Origin: Oscillospiraceae bacterium
GTDB taxonomy: Bacteria; Bacillota_A; Clostridia; Oscillospirales; Ruminococcaceae
Length of the DNA: 64,000 bases
Assembly: GCA_004558145.1 (NCBI GenBank)
Contig: SFDQ01000002.1
Span: 376,081 to 440,080 of the forward strand
Direction of reading: 5' to 3'
Below, in pieces: positions 26,746 to 34,108 of this stretch. Under the pieces are notes generated by a model. That model ran no database searches, was not told the origin of the DNA, and worked only from the letters and a program-made list of their open reading frames with translations. How positions within the stretch are numbered: the stretch's first letter is position 1; every line of letters begins with the position of its first letter. Both the position numbers and the translations under genes were made by a program.

Positions 26746-27100
26746 GGCGGCCTCCCTTTTGGATGCGCTGCACCAGCCGCACGGTGAGGGCGGCGGCAGC
26801 AAAGGTGAAAAAGCCGCTCACAAGGCAGACCGCCGCCAGGGCGGCGCCGCTGGAAGCCAGCAGGTCCAGGTGTTCCAGAAGGCCCACCCCGGCGGGCAAA
26901 AACAGGAAGGTCAGGTGCCCCTGCAAAAAGTCACACAGGCCGGCCACCGAGCCCTCCTTCACAAGGCCGAAGCCCAGAAGGCCGGCCAGCAGCAGGATGG
27001 CCAGCACGCTGGCGGGCAGGGTGAAGGGCAAAAGCCCGCTGACCACCGTTGCTAAAAGGCAGATGCCGAATACGATGAGTATCTGGCGGATGATGTTCAT
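26726..27100 (-). CDS. lrgA: LrgA/CidA family membrane protein
   Basis: A 124-residue protein with four predicted membrane spans; the holin-like partner of LrgB. The family patterns LPASVLAILLLAGLLGFGLV and FLFLPAGVGLLEH are present. It starts at the ATG at 27100 and overlaps lrgB by 20 bases, so the two are translated as a pair. No LytSR two-component regulator is visible nearby. Confidence 0.9.
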   Translation of the reverse strand: MNIIRQILIVFGICLLATVVSGLLPFTLPASVLAILLLAGLLGFGLVKEGSVAGLCDFLQGHLTFLFLPAGVGLLEHLDLLASSGAALAAVCLVSGFFTFAAAALTVRLVQRIQKGGRREGTDL

Positions 27101-27124
27101 TCTCTCTCCTCACTTGACCGAAAA

Positions 27125-27152
27125 CGGGGCCCGCCGCTGCCGGCAGGCCCCG
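27125..27152 (-). terminator. Terminator of glyQS
   Basis: CGGGGCC/GGCCCCG outer stem with an inner GCCG/CGGC-type pairing, followed on the minus strand by CGTTTTC. It lies between the glyQS stop and lrgA. Confidence 0.75.
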
Positions 27153-27174
27153 CCTGTTTCAGGGCCAGACGGCC

Positions 27175-28584
27175 TTAAAACTCGATCTTCTTCTCGATGT
27201 AAGCCTTGACCTCAGAGATGGGCAGGCGCACCTGCTCCATGGTGTCGCGGTCGCGGATGGTGACGCAGCCGTCGCCGGGGTCGGTGTCGGTGCCGAAGGT
27301 ATTGAAGTCCACAGTGACGCACAGCGGGGTGCCGATCTCGTCCTGGCGGCGGTAGCGCTTGCCGATGGAGCCGGTCTCGTCGTAGTCCACCATGAAGTAC
27401 TTGGCCAGTTCCTGCCAGATGGGCCGGGCCTGATCGCCCAGCTTCTTGCTCAGGGGCAGCACCGCCGCCTTGTAGGGCGCCAGCGCCGGATGCAGACGCA
27501 GCACCACGCGCTTGTCGCTCTTGGCCTCGTCCACGAACTCCTCGTCATAAGCCTCGCACAGGAAGGCCAGGGCCACGCGGTCGGCGCCCAGGCTGGGCTC
27601 GATGACGTAGGGGATGTAGTGCTCGTTGGTCTCGGGATCGAAGTACTCCAGGCTCTTGCCGCTAGCCTCCTGATGGCGGCCCAGGTCGTAGTCGGTGCGG
27701 TCGGCGATGCCCCACAGCTCGCCCCAGTCGGTGAAGGGGAAGGCGTACTCGATGTCGGTGGTGGCGCGGGAGTAGAAGGCCAGCTCGGCGGGGTCGTGGT
27801 CCCGCAGGCGGAGGTTCTCCTCCTTGATGCCAAGGCTCAGCAGCCAGTTCTTGCAGTAGTCCTTCCAGTAGGCGAACCACTCCAGGTCGGTGCCGGGCTT
27901 GCAGAAGAACTCGCACTCCATCTGCTCGAACTCGCGGGTGCGGAAGGTGAAGTTGCCCGGGGTGATCTCGTTGCGGAAGGCCTTGCCCACCTGGCACACG
28001 CCGAAGGGCAGCTTGCGGCGGGTGGTGCGCTGGATGTTGGCAAAGTTCACGAAGATGCCCTGGGCGGTCTCGGGCCGCAGGTAGCACACGGAGGAGGAGT
28101 CCTCGGTGACGCCGATGGCGGTCTTGAACATCAGGTTGAACTTGCGGATGGGGGTGAAGTCGTGCTTGCCGCACACGGGGCACACCACGTCCTCATGGGT
28201 GGCGATGAACTCGTCCAGCTCTTCCTGGCTCATGGCGTCGGCGTTCACCTCGGGGTGAGCGTCCTCCACCAGCTTGTCCGCCCGGTGGCGGGCCTTGCAG
28301 CTCTTGCAGTCCAGCAGGGGGTCGGAGAAGCCCGCCACATGGCCGGTGGTCACCCAGGTCTGGGGGTTCATGATGATGGCGGCGTCCAGACCCACGTTGG
28401 TGGGGCTCTCCTGCACGAATTTCTTCAGCCACGCCTTCTTCACGTTGTTCTTGAACTCCACGCCCAGGGGGCCGTAGTCCCAGCTGTTGGCAAGGCCGCC
28501 GTAGATCTCGCTGCCGGGGAACACGAAGCCCCGGCTCTTGCACAGAGCCACGATGGTGTCGAAGTTCTTTTCACGATTGTTCAT
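27175..28584 (-). CDS. glyQS: Glycine--tRNA ligase, single-chain (class II)
   Basis: A 469-residue alpha2-type glycyl-tRNA synthetase, the form shared by most Firmicutes, archaea and eukaryotes rather than the alpha2beta2 GlyQ/GlyS form. It begins with GFVFPGSEIYGGLANSWDYG, has Cys pairs (CKSCKARHR, CPVCGKHD) in the insertion, and motif 2 in AFRNEITPGNFTFRTREFEQ near residue 205. Motif 3 is in GADRVALAFLCEAY. The anticodon-binding domain is C-terminal. Monocistronic. Confidence 0.97.
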   Translation of the reverse strand: MNNREKNFDTIVALCKSRGFVFPGSEIYGGLANSWDYGPLGVEFKNNVKKAWLKKFVQESPTNVGLDAAIIMNPQTWVTTGHVAGFSDPLLDCKSCKARHRADKLVEDAHPEVNADAMSQEELDEFIATHEDVVCPVCGKHDFTPIRKFNLMFKTAIGVTEDSSSVCYLRPETAQGIFVNFANIQRTTRRKLPFGVCQVGKAFRNEITPGNFTFRTREFEQMECEFFCKPGTDLEWFAYWKDYCKNWLLSLGIKEENLRLRDHDPAELAFYSRATTDIEYAFPFTDWGELWGIADRTDYDLGRHQEASGKSLEYFDPETNEHYIPYVIEPSLGADRVALAFLCEAYDEEFVDEAKSDKRVVLRLHPALAPYKAAVLPLSKKLGDQARPIWQELAKYFMVDYDETGSIGKRYRRQDEIGTPLCVTVDFNTFGTDTDPGDGCVTIRDRDTMEQVRLPISEVKAYIEKKIEF

Positions 28585-28643
28585 TGCGCATTTACTCCTT
28601 TTCCGCGCCGCTGGCTGCGGCGTGATGATTTGGGTCTTTTACA

Positions 28644-28672
28644 AGTGTAAGCCCGCCGGGGCCGTTCGTCAA
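28644..28672 (-). promoter_or_regulatory. Promoter of glyQS
   Basis: TTGACG (28667-28672) and TACACT (28644-28649) on the minus strand, spacer 17. The leader of about 50 bases is too short for a T-box. Confidence 0.7.
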
Positions 28673-28710
28673 GACAATTCGGCCCCGAGTTTGCCCCGGG
28701 AGGCAAAAAG

Positions 28711-28744
28711 AAAGCGAAACAGCGCCCGCGGCGCCGCTTCGCTT
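28711..28744 (-). terminator. Terminator of the TetR/membrane-protein operon
   Basis: AAAGCGAA..AGCGCC pairs with GCGC..GCTTCGCTTT around a CGCG loop, with T-rich sequence (TTTCTTTTTG) following on the minus strand. It directly abuts the stop at 28745. Confidence 0.7.
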
Positions 28745-29455
28745 TCAAACGCTTGCCCGTTCCGGGGCGTTCGCCTTTTCCGCCTGCCTTGTCCGCGCAA
28801 GGCCCTTTTGCAACATGCGGAGGGTGACGGCCACGATGACGGCGTAGATCGCCCCGCTGGAAACGGCGGTGAGCGGAAGCATGGCACCGCCGTCCGCGGC
28901 CGTTCCCTCCACCATGATGAGGGTGTTCTGCAGCGTCAACACCGCCACCAGCGCGTCGATGAAATTGACCGTCCGCAGCTCCGCCACCAGGATGCCGCTC
29001 CCCCTGCGCCGCTGCCGCCCGATGTGGACGGAGGCCATAGTGAGCTTCCAGGTGGTGTACGTCGCCATGGTGATGGCCGGGATCAGCCCCATGGACACGG
29101 GCCTTTCCAGCACCGCCATCATGGAAACGGGCAGGATCAGCGCCAGGTCCAGCGCCAGCAAAAGCGCGGAGCTGACCAGGAACGTGCGGCGGCGGCAGCG
29201 CTCCTGCACGGCGGCCGGGCGCGTTCTGCCGCGGCTTTCTGTCAAAAGGATGCTGCCCCGCACCGCCGTGAGCAGAAGGTAGAACCCGGCGATGCTTCCG
29301 TGCCAGAGCGACCCGTGGCGGATGCCCAGGTATCCGTTGTACGCCGCAAAGAGCGCCGTGCACAGGGAGGACGCGCCGGCGCTGAGCAGGGTCCGGCGTG
29401 CGTAGTCGCCCCGCCACGCCCGGAGCAGGCGCCCGGCCCGGCCGTCACTTCTCAC
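28745..29455 (-). CDS. Unknown polytopic membrane protein next to a TetR regulator
   Basis: A 236-residue protein with about six hydrophobic segments and basic loops (RRAWRGDYARR-like N-terminus, RQRRRGSG in the middle). I do not recognise the family. The GTG at 29455 was chosen because GGGAGGG lies 5 bases upstream; it overlaps the TetR stop by 11 bases. The context suggests it is the regulated target, perhaps a transporter or stress-response membrane protein, but that is inference. Confidence 0.7.
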   Translation of the reverse strand: MRSDGRAGRLLRAWRGDYARRTLLSAGASSLCTALFAAYNGYLGIRHGSLWHGSIAGFYLLLTAVRGSILLTESRGRTRPAAVQERCRRRTFLVSSALLLALDLALILPVSMMAVLERPVSMGLIPAITMATYTTWKLTMASVHIGRQRRRGSGILVAELRTVNFIDALVAVLTLQNTLIMVEGTAADGGAMLPLTAVSSGAIYAVIVAVTLRMLQKGLARTRQAEKANAPERASV

Positions 29456-30044
29456 AAAAGCCCTCCCTGGGCCGCACGCAGGCCTCGATGATGCCGGCGA
29501 CCATCTCCACGTCATCCTCGCAGTCCCGCCGCAGCCACTCCTTGACGATGGCGGCGATGCCCTCCACATAGTACGCCATGTAGTAGGGGCGGTGGGCGGC
29601 CGGGACTCCGAACCGCTCCAGAACGGGGCCGATGATGCGCTGTTTGAGGTTTCCGTACCGCCGGGCGGCCTGCACGCTGCCGGGGGCGCGGAAGGCCGCC
29701 CGGTAGACCTTCTTGTTGTCGCGGATGAAGCGCAGGTAAGGCAGAAGGTATTCCCGGGTGACCAGCACCAGCTCCTCCCGCTCGCGGCTGGCTATCCCGT
29801 CCGTGATTTCTTCTTCCCGGCGGGGAAAGTAGGAAAGAAAGCGCCGGTCGATCATGTCCATGGCCTCGTCCGTCAAATCGGCGATGGTCTCATAGTGCAG
29901 GTAGAAGGTGGACCGGTTCACACCGGCCCGGCGGCATATCTCCTTCACGGTGATATACTCCAGGTCCTTCTCCTCCAGCAGCGCGATGAGCGCCTCGTCC
30001 ATCCGCAGGGCGGTGTTGAAGTATTTGCTTTCTGACTTGTTCAT
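29445..30044 (-). CDS. TetR/AcrR family transcriptional regulator
   Basis: A 199-residue protein with an N-terminal TetR DNA-binding domain; the helix-turn-helix is in YITVKEICRRAGVNRSTFYLHYET near residues 30-53. The C-terminal ligand-binding part resembles the DhaS-like branch (TetR_C). It is translationally linked to the membrane protein downstream and follows the 119-residue membrane protein by 19 bases. Confidence 0.9.
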   Translation of the reverse strand: MNKSESKYFNTALRMDEALIALLEEKDLEYITVKEICRRAGVNRSTFYLHYETIADLTDEAMDMIDRRFLSYFPRREEEITDGIASREREELVLVTREYLLPYLRFIRDNKKVYRAAFRAPGSVQAARRYGNLKQRIIGPVLERFGVPAAHRPYYMAYYVEGIAAIVKEWLRRDCEDDVEMVAGIIEACVRPREGFCEK

Positions 30045-30063
30045 CCTGCCGCCCTCCTTGTGT

Positions 30064-30423
30064 TCACTCTCCCGCTTCGCTGATCTCCCGGGCCAGCTGC
30101 ATGATCTCGAAGGCGTACTTTTCCTTGCCGGAGCGCAGCAGCTTTTTGTAGACGGGATAGTTGAGGCCCACGCCCACGATGCCCAGCACGCCCAGCAGGA
30201 TGCCCGCCCCGGTCATCAAAAGGCCGCCGTTTCCGATCACCTGCATGGACAGGCACATCCCCAGCCCCAGGATCAGGGTCATCAAGATGCCAAAACCGTA
30301 GGCGAAGATGTTGGCCGGGGCCTTGGCCTTCCGGTCCAGCTTGCGCAGGGCGACGACCTTGGAGGCGTCTTTGGGCGCGTATTCGTTGGCGATGGCCTCT
30401 GCAAAAATTTTGTCTGTGTTCAT
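30064..30423 (-). CDS. Small two-span membrane protein, unknown function
   Basis: A 119-residue protein: soluble N-terminus (KIFAEAIANEYAPKDASK), two hydrophobic spans near residues 45-65 and 68-90, and a cytoplasmic tail KLLRSGKEKYAFEIMQLA. I recall close relatives carrying the label dihydropteridine reductase, but no nucleotide-binding or flavin fold is present, so I do not use it. ATG at 30423 follows GAGGAG. First gene of a three-gene operon with the TetR regulator. Confidence 0.75.
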   Translation of the reverse strand: MNTDKIFAEAIANEYAPKDASKVVALRKLDRKAKAPANIFAYGFGILMTLILGLGMCLSMQVIGNGGLLMTGAGILLGVLGIVGVGLNYPVYKKLLRSGKEKYAFEIMQLAREISEAGE

Positions 30424-30532
30424 GGCGAAATTCTCCTCATAAGTTTGATATTCCGCAGCTGCTGATATTATCATAGAGGATGCAACGCCAAAAAGGAACG
30501 ACACCTTGCGCCCTTTGTGCCGATTTCAGCGG

Positions 30533-30667
30533 GCGCGCCGGCGGCTTTTTACAAAAAAAGTCGCCGCAAGCGATATGCCGCTCGTGGCCGCCTTTCGGGC
30601 GGCCGGGGCCCCCGCGAAAATTTGCGCCAGCAAAGTTTCGTGGGGAGAAGGAGCCGCAGCGGAGTGA
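30533..30667. repeat. Tandem structured repeat, unit 1 (135 bp)
   Basis: Begins GCGCGCCGG and ends GGAGTGA. It contains three predicted hairpins on the + strand: H1 at 30539-30566 (CGGCGGCTTTTT/AAAAAGTCGCCG), H2 (GGCCGCC/GGCGGCC with a TTTCG loop), and H3 (CGAAA-TTTGC/GCAAA-TTTCG flanked by C and G runs). It lies in the non-coding stretch after the tRNA operon terminator on the minus strand. Confidence 0.9.
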
Positions 30668-30800
30668 GCGCGCCGGCGGCTTTTTGCAAAAAAAGTCGCC
30701 GCAAGCGATATGTCGCTCGTGGTCGCCTTTCGGGCGGCCGGGGTCTCCGCGAAAATTTGCGAAGCAAAATTTCGTGGGGAAGCGAGGAGCAGCAGAATGA
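30668..30800. repeat. Tandem structured repeat, unit 2 (133 bp)
   Basis: The same unit with scattered substitutions. H2 has C to T in one arm (GGTCGCC), giving a U-G pair in + strand RNA. H3 becomes an uninterrupted 11-bp palindrome (CGAAAATTTGC/GCAAAATTTCG). Confidence 0.9.
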
Positions 30801-30933
30801 GCGCGCGATGATTTTTTATAAAAAAATCGTCGCAAGCGATATGTCGCTCGTGGCCGCCCTTGGGGCGGCCGGGGCCCCCGCGAAAATTTGCGCCAGCAAA
30901 GTTTCGTGGGGAGAAGGAGCCGCAGCGGAGTGA
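30801..30933. repeat. Tandem structured repeat, unit 3 (133 bp)
   Basis: The same unit. H1 has changed on both arms to CGATGATTTTT/AAAAATCGTCG, keeping base pairing. H2 keeps its stem with a different loop. The 3' half is nearly identical to unit 1. Confidence 0.9.
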
Positions 30934-30975
30934 GCGCGCCGGCGGCTTTTTACAAAAAAGTCGCCGCAAGCGATA
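30934..30975. repeat. Tandem structured repeat, partial unit 4
   Basis: Only the first 42 bases of the unit are present, up to GCAAGCGATA. It then runs into the tRNA operon terminator, which uses the last part of this partial unit as one stem arm. Confidence 0.85.
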
Positions 30976-30991
30976 CACAGCTTGCGGCGAC
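30960..30991 (-). terminator. Terminator of the tRNA operon
   Basis: An 11-bp perfect stem (GTCGCCGCAAG/CTTGCGGCGAC) with a 10-base loop. Six A at 30954-30959 give a U run in the minus-strand RNA. It immediately follows tRNA-Phe. Confidence 0.92.
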
Positions 30992-30992
30992 G

Positions 30993-31068
30993 TGGTGCCT
31001 CCGATCGGAATCGAACCAATGACACGGGGATTTTCAGTCCCCTGCTCTACCAACTGAGCTACAGAGGC
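30993..31068 (-). tRNA. tRNA-Phe (GAA)
   Basis: A 76-base cloverleaf with an encoded 3' CCA. Acceptor arm GCCTCTG/CGGAGGC, D arm with AGCTCAGTTGG, anticodon arm GGGGA-CTGAAAA-TCCCC giving anticodon GAA, T arm with GGTTCGATTCC. Last of three tRNAs in one transcript. Confidence 0.97.
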
Positions 31069-31075
31069 AAAAAAA

Positions 31076-31151
31076 TGGAGCGGCTTACGAGGCTCGAACT
31101 CGCTACCTCCACCTTGGCAAGGTGGCGCTCTACCAGATGAGCTAAAGCCGC
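31076..31151 (-). tRNA. tRNA-Gly (GCC)
   Basis: A 76-base cloverleaf with encoded CCA. Acceptor GCGGCTT/AAGCCGC, anticodon arm CCACC-TTGCCAA-GGTGG giving anticodon GCC, T loop GTTCGAGCC. Confidence 0.97.
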
Positions 31152-31154
31152 TTA

Positions 31155-31231
31155 TGGTCGGGATGACAGGATTTGAACCTGCGGCATCCTGCTCCCAAAG
31201 CAGGCGCGCTACCGAACTGCGCTACATCCCG
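31155..31231 (-). tRNA. tRNA-Pro (TGG)
   Basis: A 77-base cloverleaf with encoded CCA. Acceptor CGGGATG/CATCCCG, anticodon arm CCTGC-TTTGGGA-GCAGG giving anticodon TGG, T loop GTTCAAATC. First tRNA of the operon. Confidence 0.97.
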
Positions 31232-31336
31232 TTGATCGGGGCCGGCCGCGTCCTGTCGATTTGAGAACTGCGCCGTGTCCCGTGCTGAGCCGCCGGGGAG
31301 TACCTCGCGGTGGCTGCCCGGCAGGGCGCTTTTGCT

Positions 31337-31365
31337 ATTATAACCGATTCGTCCCCCCGCGTCAA
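31337..31365 (-). promoter_or_regulatory. Strong promoter of the tRNA operon
   Basis: TTGACG (31360-31365) and perfect TATAAT (31337-31342) on the minus strand with a 17-base spacer, about 100 bases upstream of tRNA-Pro. Confidence 0.88.
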
Positions 31366-31387
31366 TGCGGAGGGACGAAATTTTTTT
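31348..31387 (+). terminator. Orphan terminator-like palindrome overlapping the tRNA promoter
   Basis: A 13-bp stem with one mismatch (TTCGTCCCCCCGC/GCGGAGGGACGAA) and a GTCAAT loop is followed by seven T on the + strand. No + strand gene precedes it. The loop contains the -35 box of the minus-strand tRNA promoter. Confidence 0.6.
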
Positions 31388-31811
31388 ATTTTTCCTGCGC
31401 GGCCCGTTTTTCCTCGGCCTCTTCGGTGATGTCCTGTATCTCCGCCTGCCGGCGCTCCAGCTCCTGCTCCATCTGGGATTCCTCGGTCTTGATCTCCCAG
31501 TGGATGAGGAAGGTCAGCGCCGCCCGCAGCACGATGATGGCGGCCACCAGCCCGATCTCGGTGAATTCGCGCACCACCACCGTGCGCAGGATCTCGCTGC
31601 CCAGCTTGAACTCCAGGCCCATGGCCATGCCCTTGGCCAGCTTGAGGCGGGTCAGGGGGTCGCGGCGCACATAGTTATAAATGCCCTGCAAAGCCGCCAC
31701 CACGATGACGCCCACGCCGATGAACTCCAGCAGCACCACCGACAGGTTCACCAGGGTCACAAGGCCCTCGTGCAGCTCGTTGTAGAGCGTCTCAAAAAAC
31801 ATCGGATCCAT
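31386..31811 (-). CDS. DUF1622 family membrane protein
   Basis: A 141-residue protein with about three membrane spans and a charged, Glu-rich coiled-coil-like tail (QMEQELERRQAEIQDI). The GLEFKLGSEILRTVVV segment near residue 75 is the conserved core of DUF1622, whose function is unknown. ATG 31811 follows GGGGAGGAAC. It has no obvious terminator of its own on the minus strand and may read into the tRNA operon. Confidence 0.85.
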   Translation of the reverse strand: MDPMFFETLYNELHEGLVTLVNLSVVLLEFIGVGVIVVAALQGIYNYVRRDPLTRLKLAKGMAMGLEFKLGSEILRTVVVREFTEIGLVAAIIVLRAALTFLIHWEIKTEESQMEQELERRQAEIQDITEEAEEKRAAQEK

Positions 31812-31926
31812 GTTCGTTCCTCCCCACGCCGCGGCCCGCAAAGCCGGGCGCCTTCGGTTTTATAATAAGTATACCAGATGCGCCGCCGTTTGCATAGGCC
31901 CCGGCCAAAACCGCCGGCGCGAAAAA

Positions 31927-31953
31927 GGGCCCCGCGGCGCGCCGCGGGACCCT
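31927..31953 (-). terminator. Terminator of the coat protein gene
   Basis: GGGCCCCGCGGC/GCCGCGGGACCC stem with a short loop. An A run on the left gives U in the minus-strand RNA. It lies 14 bases past the stop at 31967. Confidence 0.85.
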
Positions 31954-31966
31954 TTGCCTGTTTTTG

Positions 31967-32422
31967 TCAGCGGTACATGCCGTTGGCCTGCATATAATCC
32001 GCCAGCTGTTTGCCGTGGTGCTGCTCCTGCTGCTGGATGCCGCTGAGCACCTGGCGGCTCTTTTCGTCGCAGAACTCGAACACCGAGGTGTTGTAGACCC
32101 CCGCCACGTACTTCTCGGTGGCCAGCAGGTCCGCCAGCAGATAGGCGTCCTGCTTTTTGCCCGCGCGGGTGGCGGTGGAGCGGGGCGCGGCCTGGGCTTT
32201 GGCCGCCTTGGGCTGGGCGGCCGCCGGGGCGGGCACCTTGCCCGCCAGCATGTCGGTCACGGTGTCGTAGTGGTTCTGCTCGGCCTTGGCGATCTGGCCC
32301 AGCATGGTCTTGAGGGCCGGGTCACAGGCGGCCTCGGCGGCCTTCTGGTACTTCTCGGCGCACAGTTTTTCCTCGTTCTGCAGGTCCTTCAAAAGGCTCT
32401 GTTCCTTTTTGGTCATGGGCAT
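31967..32422 (-). CDS. CotF-family spore coat protein
   Basis: A 151-residue ferritin-like four-helix protein. The N-terminal half has EEKLCAEKYQKAAEAA and HYDTVTDMLAG; a Pro/Ala-rich linker of about 25 residues follows; the C-terminal half has LLADLLATEKYVAGVYNTSV and QQQEQHHGKQLADYM. Relatives are spore coat proteins (CotF) in endospore formers. The ATG at 32422 follows AAGGAGAG. No clear sigma-A promoter is visible, consistent with sporulation control, which I could not confirm. Confidence 0.85.
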   Translation of the reverse strand: MPMTKKEQSLLKDLQNEEKLCAEKYQKAAEAACDPALKTMLGQIAKAEQNHYDTVTDMLAGKVPAPAAAQPKAAKAQAAPRSTATRAGKKQDAYLLADLLATEKYVAGVYNTSVFEFCDEKSRQVLSGIQQQEQHHGKQLADYMQANGMYR

Positions 32423-32501
32423 GGTGTTCTCTCTCCTTTTTTCGCGTTTTGCGCGGTATGGTGTCAGTGTTCCCCAAAAACCGCCCGCTATGCGAAAAAA
32501 G

Positions 32502-32533
32502 TCCCCGGCGGCCCGAAACGGGTCCGCCGGGGG
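32502..32533 (-). terminator. Terminator of glpK
   Basis: A CCCCGGCGG..CCG stem pairs with its complement around a GAAA loop; the A run at 32495-32500 gives six U in the minus-strand RNA. It lies 27 bases past the glpK stop. Confidence 0.88.
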
Positions 32534-32559
32534 CAAAGAGAAGAAGTGTGTATACAGGT

Positions 32560-34050
32560 TCAGTCCTCGACCCAGTCCTTGGCGCGGCGCACGGCCTTGT
32601 GCCAGCCGGCCACCAGCTTTTGCCGCTTTTCCTCCTCCATGGCGGGCTCATAGAGCTTGTCCAGCGTCCACTGGCGGCGGATGTCGTCCAGGCTGGACCA
32701 CACGCCGGTGGCCAGACCCGCCAGATAGGCCGCGCCCAGGGCGGTGGTCTCCCGGATCATGGGCCGGCGGATGGTGCGGGCCACGATGTCCGCCTGGAAC
32801 TGCATCAGGTAGTTGTTGGCGGAAGCACCGCCGTCCACCCGCAGCTCCCGCAGCTGGATGCCGGTGTCCTGCTCCATGGCCCACAGCACGTCGGCGGTCT
32901 GGTAGGCGATGGCCTCCAGGCTGGCCCGGATGATGTGGTTGCGCCCCGCGCCCCGGGTCAGGCCCAGGATGGCGCCCCTGGCGTACATGTCCCAGTGAGG
33001 CGCGCCCAGGCCGGTGAAGGCAGGCACCACATAAACGCCGGCGGAATCCTTCACCTTGGTGGCGAAGTACTCGGTGTCCGACGCTTCGGTGATGAGGTGC
33101 AGCTCGTCCCGCAGCCACTGGACCACCGCACCGCCCACGAAAACGCTGCCCTCCAGAGCGTACTGCACCTTGCCGTCGATGCCCACCGCGATGGTGGTGA
33201 GCAGGCCGTTCTTGCTCTGGTACATCCGCTCGCCGGTGTTCATCAACAGGAAGCAGCCGGTGCCGTAGGTGTTCTTGGCCTCGCCTGGCTCAAAGCAGGT
33301 CTGGCCGAAGAGGGCGGCCTGCTGGTCGCCGGCGATGCCCGCGATGGGCACCTCCACCCCCTGAATGTTCACATGGCCGTAGACCTCGCTGCAGCTCTTC
33401 ACCTCGGGCAGCATGTTCATGGGGATGCCCAGCCGCTTGCAGATGGCCTCGTCCCAGCACAGGTCCTTGATGTTATAAAGCATGGTGCGGCTGGCGTTGG
33501 TGTAGTCGGTCACATGCACCCTGCCGCCGGTGAGCTTCCAGATGAGCCAGGTGTCCACGGTGCCGAACAGCAGCCTGCCCGCCTCGGCCTTTTCCCGCGC
33601 GCCGGGCACGTTTTCCAAAATCCACTGGATCTTGGTGGCGGAGAAGTAGGCGTCCACCAGAAGGCCCGTGTGGTCCTTCACATAGGCGGTGAACTCCGCA
33701 TCCTCCTTCAGCTTTTCGCACAAGGCGGCGGTGCGCCGGCACTGCCACACGATGGCGTTGTAGACCGGGCGGCCGGTCTCCTTGTCCCAGACGATGGCGG
33801 TCTCCCGCTGGTTGGTGATGCCGATGCCGGCAATTTCCCGCACGTCCACCCCGCTCTGGGCCAGCACCTCCATCAGCACGCCGTACTGGCTGGAGTAGAT
33901 CTCCATGGGGTCGTGCTCCACCCAGCCGGGCTTGGGGTAGTGCTGAGTGAACTCTTTCTGGGCCAGCTGCACGATGTTCTGGTGTTCGTCGAACAGGATG
34001 CAGCGGCTGCTGGTGGTGCCCTGGTCCAGGGCGATCACGTACTTTTTCAC
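32560..34050 (-). CDS. glpK: Glycerol kinase
   Basis: A 496-residue FGGY-family kinase that traps glycerol as glycerol 3-phosphate. Features: DQGTTSSRCILFDE at the N-terminus, GITNQRETAIVWDKETG near residue 78, glycerol-binding VDAYFSATKI near 130, the conserved EDWVED-type end, and DGGASANNYLMQFQADI near 405 for ATP binding. Full length. It follows glpP by 58 bases, in one transcription unit with the antiterminator. Confidence 0.97.
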   Translation of the reverse strand: MKKYVIALDQGTTSSRCILFDEHQNIVQLAQKEFTQHYPKPGWVEHDPMEIYSSQYGVLMEVLAQSGVDVREIAGIGITNQRETAIVWDKETGRPVYNAIVWQCRRTAALCEKLKEDAEFTAYVKDHTGLLVDAYFSATKIQWILENVPGAREKAEAGRLLFGTVDTWLIWKLTGGRVHVTDYTNASRTMLYNIKDLCWDEAICKRLGIPMNMLPEVKSCSEVYGHVNIQGVEVPIAGIAGDQQAALFGQTCFEPGEAKNTYGTGCFLLMNTGERMYQSKNGLLTTIAVGIDGKVQYALEGSVFVGGAVVQWLRDELHLITEASDTEYFATKVKDSAGVYVVPAFTGLGAPHWDMYARGAILGLTRGAGRNHIIRASLEAIAYQTADVLWAMEQDTGIQLRELRVDGGASANNYLMQFQADIVARTIRRPMIRETTALGAAYLAGLATGVWSSLDDIRRQWTLDKLYEPAMEEEKRQKLVAGWHKAVRRAKDWVED

Positions 34051-34108
34051 GGCGAGGCGCCTCCTTTTTTATCTGCTCTCCGCCGGGCCCGCGCCCGCCG
34101 GTTTCGTT

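Noticed and set aside
28585..28643. T-box riboswitch before glyQS
   Set aside because: The leader from the predicted promoter is only about 50 bases and has no T-box sequence or terminator.
30533..30975. CRISPR array
   Set aside because: Units are 133-135 bp and directly adjacent with no unique spacers, and no cas genes are present.
30526..31053. Open frames on both strands through the repeat region, with a repeated peptide pattern
   Set aside because: Frames are open in several phases because the unit is GC-rich and stop-poor; the one on the minus strand also runs through tRNA-Phe and the terminator. Substitutions keep RNA pairing rather than codon sense, and there is no ribosome site.
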